Assembly (NCBI GenBank): GCA_023229845.1
Contig: JALNYK010000008.1
Span: 39,433-103,432 of the forward strand
Length of the DNA: 64,000 nucleotides
Direction: 5' to 3'
DNA from: Gallionella sp.
GTDB taxonomy: Bacteria; Pseudomonadota; Gammaproteobacteria; Burkholderiales; Gallionellaceae
Each line of letters opens with the position of its first letter. Position 1 is the stretch's first letter. Shown here in pieces: positions 18,058 to 30,400 of this stretch. Under the pieces are notes generated by a model that made no database searches, had not been told where the DNA came from, and saw only the letters and a program-made list of their open reading frames with translations. The translations under genes and the position numbers were made by a program.

Positions 18058-19143
18058 ATGAAAACAAAGTTTAATTTTAAAGCAGCATTAATTTCAGTTG
18101 CACTTCTGGGCGGATCAATAACTTCAGGCGCGGTGTATTCAAGCCCTTTCCCTTTGCTCAAAGCCAACGGCGTTAGCACGGCCCAAGATGCCACCGACTA
18201 TTACCGCACCATCGACCCCCCGGTTGCCGGACACCCGAACGGCCTAAGATATACCCAGGCAGAATGGAGAGAAGTTAATGGCTTTAATGATCCCGCGAAT
18301 GAAATCGTTGTGGTGGGGGGACACAAAAACGTCTCTGATCTCGGCTTCTGGCGAAGAATTGAGATGGTCATTGACAAGCGTTGGGGGAAAAGGAGGAACG
18401 TCGCGTTTACCACCTACAACTTCGAGTTCGAATCTGACACGACAGACGTAAAAAAAGCAAAGTCCATCGTGAATATGGAATACTCCCCTGGCCCGAATGG
18501 TGACCGTATCACCAAGTTCTACATCTACAATCCCGATGGTACACGCAAGGCCGATACTTTCTTTGATCCTGACGGCATTAACGACCTGACCAAGCAAGAT
18601 AACCTGAACTTGCCAAACGGTTGCGCTGCCTGCCATGGTGGAGGGGAAGACTTTAGAGCCCATAGTGGTAAGACCGACGGCGGATTCCTTGCGTTTGACT
18701 TCAACGTTTTCGAGTACGGCACGCTGACATCCCGTGCAGCTAATGAACCCAATGTGAAGAAGCTTAATCAAGGGGTGCTGATGACAGATCCGCCCAGCGC
18801 CGTAAAGAATCTGATATATGGACTCTACGGTGGCAAATCCCTGCCGTTGGCCACGCAAAACTCGGATTACATGCCGAGCGACTGGGCCACAGAGCCAGCA
18901 CTCTGGAAGGTCGTCGTGACGGATTGCCTGGGCTGCCATACCCTGTCCGAATCGTCAGTGCTGAACCTCAATTACTGGAAGCTCCACGTCGGGTCGCTCC
19001 GTGAGCAACTTTTCGAATATCGACTCATGCCAAACTCGCCTTATGCAAACAGACGTTTCTGGAATATGGACCCTAATCAGCCGCCTACTACGCCGGCCCA
19101 TAGTGATACCGTAAGAGATGCACTCAAACGCTTCCGCCCTTGA
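18058..19143 (+). CDS. Secreted di-heme cytochrome c
   Basis: The 361-residue precursor has a signal peptide (about residues 1-28) and two heme c sites: C189-A-A-C192-H193 and C290-L-G-C293-H294. The first half has no heme motif and may form a separate beta-rich domain (EIVVVGGHKN, NVAFTTYNFEF). I cannot assign a family with confidence; it is not a MauG, CcoP or NapB by motif spacing. A periplasmic electron-transfer role is inferred from the two hemes. AAGGAG precedes the ATG, and a strong terminator follows at 19201, making it monocistronic. GC is lower than that of nrdJ. Confidence 0.8.
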   Translation: MKTKFNFKAALISVALLGGSITSGAVYSSPFPLLKANGVSTAQDATDYYRTIDPPVAGHPNGLRYTQAEWREVNGFNDPANEIVVVGGHKNVSDLGFWRRIEMVIDKRWGKRRNVAFTTYNFEFESDTTDVKKAKSIVNMEYSPGPNGDRITKFYIYNPDGTRKADTFFDPDGINDLTKQDNLNLPNGCAACHGGGEDFRAHSGKTDGGFLAFDFNVFEYGTLTSRAANEPNVKKLNQGVLMTDPPSAVKNLIYGLYGGKSLPLATQNSDYMPSDWATEPALWKVVVTDCLGCHTLSESSVLNLNYWKLHVGSLREQLFEYRLMPNSPYANRRFWNMDPNQPPTTPAHSDTVRDALKRFRP

Positions 19144-19200
19144 TCAGCAATCTGAATTAGTCACTGTCCATAACTCGGCTCTGCGCCACGTGCCACTAAA

Positions 19201-19234
19201 CAGGCGGCTGCTCCGGCAGCCGCCTGTTTTCTTT
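19201..19234 (+). terminator. Rho-independent terminator after cytochrome gene
   Basis: A perfect 11-bp stem CAGGCGGCTGC / GCAGCCGCCTG with a four-base loop is followed by TTTTCTTT, 58 bases after the cytochrome stop codon. Confidence 0.9.
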
Positions 19235-19412
19235 ATAGTTGCTCAACCGAGTATTCATGCGATGCAACTCCACCTTCAGCTTTCTTCTCCAGCCCACGTA
19301 GGCACTACCCCCCGGCAGGCTGATTGTCTTCCACAAGCCCTGAACTTGTCCTCTGACCGTTTCCTGTTTGTACTATCATTCATCGCAATAACTGCACGGG
19401 ATGGAATCAGCG

Positions 19413-22313
19413 ATGACACAGGAAATCAGCACCGAAGTTTTGCTGGAAAAATACGCCGAGCCGGGCGAGCACTCGGTCGAGGATGTGCGCCGCCGCGTGG
19501 CGCGCGGGCTGGCGCAGGCGGAGAAGCCGGAGCAGCGCACGCAGTGGGAGGAGAAATTCTTCCTCGCGCAGGAGAACGGCTTCGTGCCCGCCGGGCGCAT
19601 CAACTCCGCCGCGGGGCTGGACAGCCAGGCGACGCTGATCAACTGTTTCGTGCAGCCGGTGGGCGACGCGATCTCCGGCGTCGTCGACGGCAAGCCCGGC
19701 ATCTACGACGCGCTGCAGCAGGCCGCCGAGACCATGCGGCGCGGCGGCGGCGTGGGCTACGACTTCTCGGCGATCCGTCCCGAGGGCGCGCATGTGAAAG
19801 GCACCAACTCGCGCGCCAGCGGCCCGATCTCCTACATGCGCGTGTTCGACCGCTCCTGCGAGACGGTGGAATCCGCCGGTGCGCGGCGCGGCGCGCAGAT
19901 GGGCGTGCTGCGCTGCGACCATCCCGACATCGAAAAATTCATCGGCGCCAAGGACAAGGGCGACCTGCGCAACTTCAACATCTCCGTCGGCGTGACCGAC
20001 GCGCTGATGCGGGCGGTGGAGAAGGACGAGGAATTCGAGCTGGTGCATGCCGCCGAACCCGCCGCCGCGTTCAAGGAACAGGGTGCTTCCCGCCGCGCCG
20101 ACGGCAAGTGGATCTACCGCAAGGTGCGCGCCGTCGAGCTGTGGAAGCAGATCATCGCCAGCACCTACGACCACGCCGAACCGGGCGTGCTGTTCATCGA
20201 CCTGATGAACCGCGACAACAACCTGTCGTATTGCGAGGTGATCGAAGCGACCAACCCCTGCGCCGAGCAACCCCTGCCCGCCTACGGCTGCTGCTGCTTA
20301 GGCTCGATCAACCTGACGCGCATGGTGAAGAATCCATTCTCGGTGCATGCCGGCTTCGACTACGAACCGTTCAAACAACTGGTGCGCACCTCAGTGCGCA
20401 TGCTGGACAACGTGCTGGACGTGAGCGCGTGGCCGCTGCCGGAACAGCAGCAGGAGGCGCAGAGCAAGCGCCGCATCGGCCTGGGCTACACCGGGCTGGG
20501 CGATGCGCTGGCGATGCTGGGGCTGCGCTACGACACCGACGCGGCGCGCGCCTTCGCCGCCGACATCACCCGCATCATGCGCGACGAGGCCTATTCCGCC
20601 TCGGTGGAACTGGCGCAGGAGCGCGGCGCGTTCCCGCTGCTGGATGCGGAGCAATATCTCGCCGCACCGCGCTTCGCCTCGCGCCTGCCGGACGAGCTGA
20701 AGGACAAGATACGGCGGCACGGCATACGCAACAGCCATCTGCTGTCCATCGCGCCCACCGGCACCATCTCGCTGGCCTTCGCCGACAACGCCTCCAACGG
20801 CATCGAGCCGGCGTTTTCCTGGTACTACACGCGCAAGAAACGCATGCCGGACGGCACGACCAAGGACTACCAGGTCGAGGACCATGCCTGGCGGTTGTAC
20901 AAGAAACAGGGCGGCGACACAGAGCATCTGCCGCCCGCCTTCGTCTCCGCGCTGGACATCTCCGCGATCGACCACATGAAGATGGTCGCCGCGGTCGCGC
21001 CGTTTATCGACACCTCGATCAGCAAGACGGTGAACGTGCCCGCCGATTATCCCTACGAGGATTTCAAGGACCTCTACACCGAGGCATGGAAAGCCGGACT
21101 CAAGGGGCTGGCGACCTATCGGCCCAACAGTGTGCTGGGCTCGGTGCTGTCGGTCACGCCGGAACCGAAGACAGACGAACAGCCGCAGGATTTCGTGTTC
21201 GACCAAGATCGGCGCATCGAGCTGGAAGCCACGCCCACGCCGGCGCTGGCCTCCTTGCGCTGGCCGGGCCGGCCGAAGCTGTCCGCAGGCAGCGAGGGCT
21301 GGGTGTCGCAGGTGGTCAAGCATCCGCTCGGCAGCTTCGTCGCGTTCGTGTCGCATACCACAAACCGCCCTCTCCCCAACCCTCTCCCGCAAGCGGGCGA
21401 GGGGGCAAACGAATCGCTGCGCGACTCTTCAACTCTGGGCCACAACCATCCGTTCGAAGTATGGGTGAACGGCTCCGAGCAGCCGCGCGGACTCGGCGCG
21501 CTGGCGAAGTCGCTGTCGATGGACATGCGCACGCGCGACCCGGTGTGGATACGCATGAAGCTGGAGATGCTGACCAAGACCGCGGGCGACGACGCCTTCG
21601 ACATGGCTATGCCACCGGACGGTGAAATGAAGCGCATGCCCAGCCTGGTCGCCGCGTTCGCGCACCTGCTGAAATACCGCATCGAGGCGCTGGGCGCGCT
21701 GGAGATCACCGAGGGCGTGACCACGCCGATGATGGACGCGCTGTTCGCGAAGAAGGAACCCAAGACCGGCACCGACGGCACGATGAGCTGGACCGTGGAT
21801 ATCGCCAACGCCGGAACCGGCGACGACTTCGTGCTGGGCCTGAAGGAACTGGTGCTGCCCGACGGACAGCGCCGCCCCTATTCGATGTGGCTGTCCGGCG
21901 TGTATCCGCGCTCGCTCGACGGGCTGTGCAAGGTGCTGAGCCTGGACATGCGCGTGATCGACCCGGCGTGGATAGGCATGAAACTGCGCAAGCTGCTGAA
22001 CTTCGGCGAACCGCTGGGCGACTTCATGGCGCGCGTGCCGGGCGGGATGAAGATGGAGAGCTACCCCTCGACCGTCTCCTACGTCGCCAAGCTCATCATC
22101 CACCGCTACGCGATGCTCGGCATCCTCGACGAACAAGGCTACCCGGTGCAGCAGATGGGCGTGCTGGAGATCCCCGAAGGCCAGATCAAGCCGACCACGA
22201 TCACCAAGCCGCTGACCGGCAAGCTGTGCAAGGAATGCGGCAACGCGACATTGATAAAAAAGGATGGGTGCGAGTTCTGCACCAGTTGCGGGGCGATAGG
22301 GGCGTGCGGCTGA
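19413..22313 (+). CDS. nrdJ: Adenosylcobalamin-dependent ribonucleotide reductase
   Basis: This 966-residue class II ribonucleoside-diphosphate reductase makes deoxyribonucleotides with B12 and does not need oxygen. Core marks are [15 protein letters not shown] (redox Cys), [11 protein letters not shown], the active-site [12 protein letters not shown] with its Asn-Cys-Glu triad, and [13 protein letters not shown]. Two TSCPD-like domains follow (around [11 protein letters not shown] and [11 protein letters not shown]). The tail [18 protein letters not shown]...CG carries the C-terminal cysteines. A palindromic repeat is read in frame between the core and the first TSCPD domain, adding about 25-30 odd residues. 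Start MTQEIS is preferred over the ATG four codons upstream because it is shared with the truncated copy. I see no cobalamin riboswitch in the leader. Confidence 0.93.
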   Translation: MTQEISTEVLLEKYAEPGEHSVEDVRRRVARGLAQAEKPEQRTQWEEKFFLAQENGFVPAGRINSAAGLDSQATLINCFVQPVGDAISGVVDGKPGIYDALQQAAETMRRGGGVGYDFSAIRPEGAHVKGTNSRASGPISYMRVFDRSCETVESAGARRGAQMGVLRCDHPDIEKFIGAKDKGDLRNFNISVGVTDALMRAVEKDEEFELVHAAEPAAAFKEQGASRRADGKWIYRKVRAVELWKQIIASTYDHAEPGVLFIDLMNRDNNLSYCEVIEATNPCAEQPLPAYGCCCLGSINLTRMVKNPFSVHAGFDYEPFKQLVRTSVRMLDNVLDVSAWPLPEQQQEAQSKRRIGLGYTGLGDALAMLGLRYDTDAARAFAADITRIMRDEAYSASVELAQERGAFPLLDAEQYLAAPRFASRLPDELKDKIRRHGIRNSHLLSIAPTGTISLAFADNASNGIEPAFSWYYTRKKRMPDGTTKDYQVEDHAWRLYKKQGGDTEHLPPAFVSALDISAIDHMKMVAAVAPFIDTSISKTVNVPADYPYEDFKDLYTEAWKAGLKGLATYRPNSVLGSVLSVTPEPKTDEQPQDFVFDQDRRIELEATPTPALASLRWPGRPKLSAGSEGWVSQVVKHPLGSFVAFVSHTTNRPLPNPLPQAGEGANESLRDSSTLGHNHPFEVWVNGSEQPRGLGALAKSLSMDMRTRDPVWIRMKLEMLTKTAGDDAFDMAMPPDGEMKRMPSLVAAFAHLLKYRIEALGALEITEGVTTPMMDALFAKKEPKTGTDGTMSWTVDIANAGTGDDFVLGLKELVLPDGQRRPYSMWLSGVYPRSLDGLCKVLSLDMRVIDPAWIGMKLRKLLNFGEPLGDFMARVPGGMKMESYPSTVSYVAKLIIHRYAMLGILDEQGYPVQQMGVLEIPEGQIKPTTITKPLTGKLCKECGNATLIKKDGCEFCTSCGAIGACG
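21368..21416. repeat. Palindromic repeat inserted in frame within nrdJ
   Basis: CCCTCTCCCGC / GCGGGCGAGGG around an AA loop is preceded by CCCTCTCCCCAAC and followed by GGCAAACGAATCGCTGC. The copy at 59874-59926 has the same layout including the trailing GCAAACGAAACGCTAC. In the protein it reads [18 protein letters not shown]. Confidence 0.85.
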
Positions 22314-22365
22314 CGAGGACATAACCGTACGACCTGCGCCAACATAACAAACAGGGAGGTGGCGC

Positions 22366-23448
22366 ATGAAACAGGTTCAAACGATATTTCGTTCAGCCGT
22401 CGTCGCGGCTGCGTTGTTGCTGGGTGCATCCGGCGCACAGGCCGGGGATGAAAGCCCGCCTCTCGAATGCAAAGAGAAGGAGAACGGTCAGCATGTCCTG
22501 TGGGAGAACGACGTGCTCACCTCCAAGCTGCTGGGCAAGTCGGACAAGTGGTACACGGATGGCATCAAGTGGGCATCGAGCTACAAGCCGAACTGCACGC
22601 CGGGCTGGCTGCCGGACAAGCTGCAGAGCACGCTGGCCGATCTGATGCAGGAAGACAGATACGACATCGTGTACGGCGTCACCGTCGGCCAACTGATGTT
22701 CACCCCGAAGAACCTCGCCACCGCCCTGCCGCAGCCGATGGACCGATTCTGGGGTGGCTGGCTCTACACCGGCATGCAGGTGCAACGGCAACCCCGGGAC
22801 GACAGCAACGAACTGGAGACGCTGGAAGTCGATTACGGCGTGACCGGCGCGTTGTCCGGTGCGGAACAGGTGCAGCGGGTGATCCACAGGCTCAGCAATT
22901 CCACGCCGCCACAAGGCTGGAACAACCAGATCAAGACGGAACCTTCGATCCAGCTCACCTACTCGCGCACCTTCCACACGCCGCAGCGACGGATTCCCGG
23001 CACGGCGCTGTCTTCCGACTTCGCCTGGCACTACGGCGCGGTGGCGGGCACGCTGTTCGACTACGTCAACGGTGGCGTCACCGCACGGCTCGGCACCAAG
23101 CTGACGGACGTGACGCCCGGCACCATCGAGAATCCGGCGATAGGCCAGTTCAGCAAACTGTCGAACGCCGCCTACCTGATGGCGAGGCTGGACATGAAAG
23201 CGGTCGCCCACAACACTTTCATCGACGGCAGCCTGCTGCGCGAAGCGCCCCATGATTCGCAGGTCACCAGCAAACAGATCGTGCCCCAGCTCAGCTTCGG
23301 GGTGGTGCTGGAGTGGGCGGGCAAGGGTAACGACGAGGGCAAGCGCCTGAGCATCCTGCTCCACCGCCGCGGCTCTGAATTCAGGTCGCCCGCAGGACCT
23401 GCGCCGATCTTCAACTTCGGCACGATAGCCTGGGAGTGGGATATGTAA
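22366..23448 (+). CDS. LpxR-like outer-membrane lipid A deacylase
   Basis: The 360-residue precursor has a signal peptide ending near GAQAGDE. The body matches the LpxR/DUF2219 pattern: early WENDVL and WYTDGIKW (Asn-Asp and Tyr-Thr-x-Gly), the QGWNNQIKTEPSIQLTYSR segment, alternating beta strands and a C-terminal strand ending FGTIAWEWDM with a terminal hydrophobic residue, as in outer-membrane barrels. LpxR removes the 3'-acyloxyacyl group from lipid A in a Ca2+-dependent way. A GGGAGG ribosome site precedes the ATG. It lies 52 bases after nrdJ but is functionally unrelated. Confidence 0.8.
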   Translation: MKQVQTIFRSAVVAAALLLGASGAQAGDESPPLECKEKENGQHVLWENDVLTSKLLGKSDKWYTDGIKWASSYKPNCTPGWLPDKLQSTLADLMQEDRYDIVYGVTVGQLMFTPKNLATALPQPMDRFWGGWLYTGMQVQRQPRDDSNELETLEVDYGVTGALSGAEQVQRVIHRLSNSTPPQGWNNQIKTEPSIQLTYSRTFHTPQRRIPGTALSSDFAWHYGAVAGTLFDYVNGGVTARLGTKLTDVTPGTIENPAIGQFSKLSNAAYLMARLDMKAVAHNTFIDGSLLREAPHDSQVTSKQIVPQLSFGVVLEWAGKGNDEGKRLSILLHRRGSEFRSPAGPAPIFNFGTIAWEWDM

Positions 23449-23568
23449 CGTGCGGCAAGGCCGCTCAAAAAAGACGATTGAGTTCAACGTTATGCTGAAT
23501 GGCCGGAACGTGAATCTGTAGATCGTGCCACCTTTGCGGCGGCTCGCGATAACATAATCAGCGCATCC

Positions 23569-26500
23569 CTAAACTAGGATATTCCCCGCCGTCAGCTGAA
23601 CGATGTTCACCCCAGACAGGACCACCAGCGCCGTTTCCATGCCGTTAGCCGCCAGGTCGGTCGAGTGGTACACCGTCACCGCGTTGCCGTTGGCCGAGTC
23701 GGCGATCACGATGTAGCCATCCGTAGCGATCACGGACACGTCGGCCGCAATCGCATTCGCCGCATCGGCAATCGCCACCGGCGTGGCGTCGAAGATGAAG
23801 ACGTTGGCGGCGACGAAATCGGTCGTCAGGGTCTGGCCGGTCGCGACGGAATCGGTCAGGTTGGCGATGGCGGACAAGTCCAGCACGTCGCCGCCGTTCG
23901 CGACCGGCGCGGCGCTGAAACCGAGGACGGTGTCGGTTCCGTCTGCAATCGAAGTCAGCAGGATCGTCGCGGAGCCGGCCGCGGTCGCGTCGGCGATGAC
24001 GATCTGGTCTGCGCCCGCGCCGCCGGCGATGAGGTCGGCCCCGCCGTTGCCATAGAGCACGTCGCCGGCCGCCGTGCCGTTCAGGATGTCGGTTGCGATG
24101 CTGCCGGTGACAATAGCGCCCGTTCCCAATGGCGTGACTTCTGCGGTGCTGAAACCGGGAATCGCCGAGAGCGACGCGGCGGCATCCGTCAGCAGCGCGG
24201 TCTTGGCGTCGTTGGACAGCACGTAACCGTCGGCAAACACCAGCCGGTCGTTCGATGCGCCCGTCGCCGCTGCAACAATTACCGTCTCGCCGCTCGTCGC
24301 GTTGGTGAAGGTGATCTTGGAAGTGGTCGCCGCCTTGCTGTAGTCGGCCCAGTTGCCGGTGAGGTAGATCTTGTCTTCGCCGCTGTTCAGTTTGGAGGCG
24401 TCCACCGTCGCGCCCGCCTTGACGTAGACGATATCTACGCCGTTGCCGCCGGTCGCGATGAAGTTGATCCCCGGCGAGGTGCCGGTGAACACTTCCCCGG
24501 TCGTATCCAGCGCGAAGCCCTTGACGGTGGCGTTCAGCGTGGTCGGCTGCGCCGGCGCCGCGCCCAGCGTCGGGATCGAGCCGCCCGATGCCCAGCCATG
24601 CAGGTCGAACGTGCTGGCCGCGCCATTCGCGAACACCACGGTGTCGTAATTGAGCGACGTGCCCTTGGCCAGCAACACCGTCTCGGCGCTCGCGCCGGTT
24701 CCGCGCGTCAACGTCACCGTGGAGGTGGTGACGCTCGTCGCGTAATCCGCCAGGTTGCCCGTCAGATAGATGTTGTCGATGCCGCCATTGCTCTTGGTAA
24801 AGTCGAATTTTATGCCGGGCATCAGGGAAACATTGTCGATGCCGTTGGTGCCGGTGAATACGATGTACTGCCCTTGTAACGACATCGCTCCGCGCGCCAG
24901 ATCAAAATGCGTCAAGTTGTCGCCTGGAGACTGCGTGACGAAATATTTCGATGATGGCGGAGCAGATATGCTGATGCCGCTGCTGGCCACGGATTCGACA
25001 GTGCCATGGGCATCGACATAGCCGGCAACTACGCTGACCGCCTTGCCGATATCGGCTTGCGTCGGAATGTAAGTGCTATTGGTCGCGCCAGCGATGGCGA
25101 CGCCGTCTGCAAGCCATTGATAGCCTATGGCACCCAGCCCATCGGCATCGGCCAGGGTGTTGGAGGCGGTCAGCGTGTAGCCCCGGAAGGCGGCTCCCGC
25201 AATGGATACACTGCCCGTCGGCAGGCTGTTTATAAAAATCTGATCCCCATACAAAGAGAAGTCGCTCGCCGAGAACGTACCCGCGAGTTGCACCTGCACG
25301 TCCGCGCCCGCCACGGCATCGGTGCCGATAAACAACGACGTCGTTCCCGCAGAGGATGCGCACTGGACCTGATTGGCCAACACAGCGCCGCCGTTGCCCG
25401 CCGCGACGCTTCCGGAGAATGCCGCACCCGCGATGCTGATGCTGTCTCCCGCCGCAAGATCGGCAATCGTGTCGAGACCGTTTCCGCTGGCAGCAAAGGC
25501 AAACACGTCGTTCCCGCCGCCTCCGGTGAAGATGTTGTTGTTCGAATTGCCGGTCAGGACGTTGTCCAGCGTATTCCCGGTGCCGTCGATCACAGCGGTG
25601 CCGGACAGGGTGAGGTTCTCAACGTTGTCGCTCAGCGCATAGGAGACCGAACTGATCACATGGTCGGTGCCTTCGTTGGCCAGCTCGGTGACTTGTTCGC
25701 CAAGGTAACTTCCTGGCATGTTATAGCGAACTGATCCATACAACATTGGGTCGAGGGGATACCCATTTAAAGAGAAAGTTGCAGACAGGCTCCTGAGAAC
25801 AGGCTCCGCACCCGAATAGTCTATGTTGATGGAGTCGATAGAGAAGCTGCCGGAAAGTTCAGTACCATAACCTAGGCCATTCATGCTGTAAGCAAGGCCT
25901 GGATGCCCAAAATTGGCGAAGGACGCAAATTCTGCGTTAAGGTAAGTCCCTGGGGCAAGGTTAGCTCCCAACTGATCGGTTGCTAAAGTCAAATTAAAAA
26001 AGTCAGTTGTGCTTAAGTAGTAGAAACTAAGATAGTCGACAGATCCATCGTTATTCTGATCAAGGAGCTGGTTAACCATCCAGTTCCCTGTTGCCAGGGT
26101 GAAAGTGAAAGACTTGTCTCCAGTCCACCCCAATCCCTTTAAAAGGCCATTCTCGACACCATGTACATTCAAAAATGCCACTGGAACCATGGCATCTACT
26201 ATATAGGTGTCATTTCCGCCCCCACCCAAAAACCAGTCCGTACCTCCTCCTCCGATCAGCGTGTCGTTCCCCGCACCACCGCTCAAGGTGTCGTTGCCAT
26301 CCCCTCCGTCCAGTACGTTATCTGCCGCATTTCCGGAGAGGATGTTGTCGAGCGCATTCCCCGTGCCATCGATCGCAGTACCCGTCAACGTCAAATTCTC
26401 GACATTCGCTCCGAGGGTATAAGTGATTGCACTTTGGACGGTATCGATGCCCTGCTCTGCTAATTCAACAACCGAATCGCCCAGCACATCGACGACATAG

Positions 26501-27204
26501 GTGTCGTTGCCCAAGCCGCCCGACATGCTGTCGCTGCCCAGCCCGCCGTCCAGCAGATTGGCGGCATCGTTGCCGGTCAGCACATTGCCGAGCGCGTTGC
26601 CGGTGCCGTCGATCGCTGTCGTTCCGGCCAAGATCAGGTTTTCGATGTTGGCGCCCAGCGTGTAGCCAACCGAACTCTGAACGGTATCGCTACCTTCATT
26701 CAGGTTCTCGGTTACGACATCGCCCGCGTTATCGACGACATAGATATCGTCTCCAACTCCGCCCACCAGCGTGTCAGCGCCTATACCACCGTCAACGATG
26801 TCGTTCCCAGCATAGCTCCATAACACGTCGTTATAGCTGCTGCCGGTGAAAGTATCGTTACCGGCAAAGAAGTAGGCGACGAGTCCGACAGCATCGTTGT
26901 TAAGCGCATAGGATTCATAGACGCCGCCGGGAATACTCAATCCGGAAATGGAGTCTTGCACCACCCAGCTCAGATCGTATGTGGTGATGCCGGTCAGCGT
27001 GCTGTCGGGCCAGGACAGGTATTGATAACCACCGGAGTAGGTGTAACTGAAAGAGCCGTAGTAATCAGCATAACCAAGGATCGAATCGCTCAACTGGACC
27101 AGCGACGGCCCCATAGACAGCACAGACGACGTTCCTCCCCCCGAGTCCACGCCGACCGCAGCCGGTGAATTGTCTGAAAAAACGTAGGTTATGTAAGTCG
27201 CCAT
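23569..27204 (-). CDS. Large RTX repeat protein
   Basis: The product is 1211 residues. Residues 1-110 form an unassigned N-terminal domain. Then come several blocks of Ca2+-binding nonapeptides ([50 protein letters not shown]) alternating with GxNIENLxLxGTxAIDGTGN repeats. A domain without repeats follows, then an Ig-like segment near residues 690-740, and finally a C-terminal module of about 430 residues shared with the next RTX gene. There is no N-terminal signal peptide, as expected for type I secretion; no secretion genes are in the window. AGGA precedes the start. The enzymatic role, if any, is unknown. Confidence 0.85.
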   Translation of the reverse strand: MATYITYVFSDNSPAAVGVDSGGGTSSVLSMGPSLVQLSDSILGYADYYGSFSYTYSGGYQYLSWPDSTLTGITTYDLSWVVQDSISGLSIPGGVYESYALNNDAVGLVAYFFAGNDTFTGSSYNDVLWSYAGNDIVDGGIGADTLVGGVGDDIYVVDNAGDVVTENLNEGSDTVQSSVGYTLGANIENLILAGTTAIDGTGNALGNVLTGNDAANLLDGGLGSDSMSGGLGNDTYVVDVLGDSVVELAEQGIDTVQSAITYTLGANVENLTLTGTAIDGTGNALDNILSGNAADNVLDGGDGNDTLSGGAGNDTLIGGGGTDWFLGGGGNDTYIVDAMVPVAFLNVHGVENGLLKGLGWTGDKSFTFTLATGNWMVNQLLDQNNDGSVDYLSFYYLSTTDFFNLTLATDQLGANLAPGTYLNAEFASFANFGHPGLAYSMNGLGYGTELSGSFSIDSINIDYSGAEPVLRSLSATFSLNGYPLDPMLYGSVRYNMPGSYLGEQVTELANEGTDHVISSVSYALSDNVENLTLSGTAVIDGTGNTLDNVLTGNSNNNIFTGGGGNDVFAFAASGNGLDTIADLAAGDSISIAGAAFSGSVAAGNGGAVLANQVQCASSAGTTSLFIGTDAVAGADVQVQLAGTFSASDFSLYGDQIFINSLPTGSVSIAGAAFRGYTLTASNTLADADGLGAIGYQWLADGVAIAGATNSTYIPTQADIGKAVSVVAGYVDAHGTVESVASSGISISAPPSSKYFVTQSPGDNLTHFDLARGAMSLQGQYIVFTGTNGIDNVSLMPGIKFDFTKSNGGIDNIYLTGNLADYATSVTTSTVTLTRGTGASAETVLLAKGTSLNYDTVVFANGAASTFDLHGWASGGSIPTLGAAPAQPTTLNATVKGFALDTTGEVFTGTSPGINFIATGGNGVDIVYVKAGATVDASKLNSGEDKIYLTGNWADYSKAATTSKITFTNATSGETVIVAAATGASNDRLVFADGYVLSNDAKTALLTDAAASLSAIPGFSTAEVTPLGTGAIVTGSIATDILNGTAAGDVLYGNGGADLIAGGAGADQIVIADATAAGSATILLTSIADGTDTVLGFSAAPVANGGDVLDLSAIANLTDSVATGQTLTTDFVAANVFIFDATPVAIADAANAIAADVSVIATDGYIVIADSANGNAVTVYHSTDLAANGMETALVVLSGVNIVQLTAGNILV

Positions 27205-27431
27205 AATTATTCCTGAGTATCAGACCTATCCCGCATTAGATCGAGCAAGCGACCATATGCGAAATATGCCCATTAAACAATAAGCCGAAATATCTATACT
27301 TCGATCCTGAAGAGATAGATTCATCACTACCGGACCATCCGCATTACAGGCAAATCCATCGAGGACAGTTCTGCATGTTCAGAACCCTAGATAGCCATAT
27401 CGAGCAAGTACAAATTCGGGCTTGCGGGGTG

Positions 27432-30400
27432 TCAGACCAGCATATTCCCCGCCGTCAGCTGCGCGATGGCCACCCCGGACAGGACCACCAGCGCCGTTTC
27501 CGTGCCGTTAGCCGCCAAATCTGTCGAGTGGTACACCGTCACCGCATTGCCGTTGGCCGAGTCGGCGATCACGATGTAGCCATCCGTAGCGATCACGGAC
27601 ACGTCAGCCGCAATCGCGTTCGCCGCATCGGCAATCGCCACCGGCGTGGCGTCGAAGATGAAGACGTTGGCGGCAGCGAAGTCGGTCGTCAGTGTCTGGC
27701 CGGTCGCGACGGCATCGGTCAGGTTGGCGATGGCGGACAAGTCCAGCACATCGCCGCCGTTCGCAACCGGCGCGGCGCTGAAACCGATGACGGCGTCGAT
27801 TCCGTCTGTAATTGAAGTCAGCAGGATCGTCGCGGAGTTGGCGGCGGTCGTGCCGGTATCGGTGATGACGATGGTGTCGGCGCCTGCGCCGCCGTTGATA
27901 GCGTCGGCTCCGCCGTTGCCGTAGATCACCTCGCCGGCCGCCGTGCCGTTCAGGATGTCGGTTGCAACAGTGCCGGTGACGATAGCGCCCGTTCCCAATG
28001 GCGTGACTTCTGCGGTGCTGAAACCGGGAATCGCCGAGAGCGGCGCGGCGGCATCCGCCAGCAGCGCGGTCTTGGCGTCGTTGGACAGCACGTAACCGTC
28101 TGCGAACACCAGCCGGTCGTTGGATGCGCCCGCCGCTGCCGCGACGATCACCGAGTCTCCGGTCGTCGCATTGGTAAAGGTGATCTTGGAGGTGGTCGCC
28201 GCCTTGGTGTAGTCCGCCCAGTTGGCGGTGAAGTAGATCTTGTCTTCGCCGCTGTTCAGCTTCGAGGCATCCACCGTCGCCCCCGCCTTGACGTAGACGA
28301 TGTCCACGCCATTGCCGCCCGTCGCGATGAAGTTGATCCCCGGTGCGGTGCCGGTGAACACTTCCCCGGTCGCATCCAGCGCGAAGCCCTTGACGGTGGC
28401 GTTCAGCGTGGTCGGCGGTACCAGCGCCGCAGCCAGCGTCGGGATCGCGCCGCCCGCCGCCCAGCCGTGCAGGTCGAACGTGCTGGCCGAGCCATTCGCG
28501 AACGCCACGGTGTCGTAATTGAGCGACGTGCCTTTGGCCAACAGCACTGTCTCGGCATTTACGCCCGCTCCGCGCGTCAGCGTCACCGTGGAGGTGGTGA
28601 CGCTCGTCGCGTAATCCGCCAGGTTGCCCGTCAGGTAGATGTTGTCGATGCCGCCATTGCTCTTCGTAAAATCGACGACCACTCCGGGAGCAGCGGTCAC
28701 GTTGTCTACACCGTTTGTGCCGGTGAATACAATGTTCTGCCCTTGAAGCGATGACGTGCCATAGGCCAGGTCAAAATCCAGCAGGTTGGAGCCCGGCGAC
28801 TGGGTGACGAAGTATTTTGAACTCGCAATGAATGAATAAATGTTGAGACTATTGCTGGCAACCGATTCAAAAGCACCAAAACCGTCGGTGTAGCTGGCAA
28901 CCACGCTGATAGCCTTGCCGACCTCGGCTTGAGTCAGGGTGTAAATGTTACTGGTTGCACCTGTGATGTCGATGCCGTTGGCTTGCCACTGGTAAGCGAT
29001 CGTACCGAGGCCGTCGGCATCGGCCAGGTTGTTGCTGGCGGTCAGGATCTGGCTCAGGGTGGGAGTGCCGCTGATGGTCACGCTACCTGTCGGCAGACTA
29101 TTGAAAAACAGCCAGTTTCCGTTCAGCGAAAAGTTGGATGACGCATAACTGCCTGTCAGTTGAATCTGGACATCTGCGCCAGCTATCGCATCGGTTCCGA
29201 TGTACAGCGTTGTCAGGCTGGCTGAATTAAACAGCTCGACCTGATTGGCCAGAATACTCGCCCCGTTCCCGCTCGATATGGCGCCCGTAAAACTGCAGCC
29301 CGTTATATCGATCCGGTCGCCCGACGAACAATCGGAAATCGTATCGATTCCATTTCCGCTTGCACCGAACAGGAATACATCGTTTCCGCCGTTTCCGACC
29401 AGCGTGTCATTGCCGGACGCACCACCGATGGTATTGCCCTCAGCGCTCCCCGTCAGAATGCGGCCAGCCGTGCCATAAGCGTATAAGTTCTCGACATTAA
29501 GAAGGCTGGCTAGACTGTAATTGAAATTTGCCCAGATCGAATCAATGCCTTCGGCGCTGTATTCGACGACAGTATCGTTTATCGTGTTCAGATAGTAAGC
29601 ATCGTTGCCCGCGCCGCCATACAGCGCATCGTTCCCTGCCCCGCCGTCCAGGGAATTGGCCGCATCGTTGCCGATCAATGTGTCGTTGCCGGAGCCGCCA
29701 GCCGCGTTCTCGATAATCGCGCCATAGGCAATGCCCAGATTGTTCGTGCCGTCGTAAGTCGGCGCATAGCCGGGCGCCGTCGCCCCTGCCGGAAGCGGAT
29801 CAGACAGGATGCGGATGCTCGAATAGCTTCCGGGAGTGAGATCGATCCGGCAGTTCTCCGAAAAATTGCCGACGTCTATCGTATCGTTGCCGCCGGCGTC
29901 CCAAATCGTTTTTAGGAATGGCAGAGCGGGATCGAAAGTGTAAACGTCATCCCCTGTCCGATAAGTCAGGTTCGCGCCATAGAGATGCTGGATGGCGGCG
30001 ATATCCAGGACCATCGGGGTCTCTGGCGCTATCGCCCCCGTGCTCCATGAAAAAGACACATCCGTGATTTGCGTGATCGTTCCAAAGAGATTGTTGGCCG
30101 GGTCGGTGTAGGACATCACCGTTTGTTGACGGTTGTCGAGTGCGACCGGAAGTTGCGACAGGCCTTCAAAAGGATGCTTTAACCCTAATGAGTGTCCGAC
30201 TTCATGGATCAAAGAGAAATAGTTATGCGATCCTGCAGACCAGTCTGCATCTGTCGCCCCGCCTTGAAGGGTGCTTATCCAGACATCTCCGGAACTTGGG
30301 AGCGCCTGATTTAACGTATAACTCCAACCCCATGCCTGCGACCCGGCATCCACCGCAGAAGTAAATGCGAAGCGAATATCGCCGACGTTCGTGCTGGTGT

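Noticed and set aside
19235..19412. Cobalamin riboswitch before nrdJ
   Set aside because: A B12-dependent enzyme made it worth looking for, but I could not find the conserved B12-box bases or a fitting fold. A covariance-model search would decide.
19118..21625. An 835-codon frame across nrdJ
   Set aside because: Arg/Ala-rich shadow in another frame of the high-GC nrdJ gene; the class II reductase motifs lie in the other frame.
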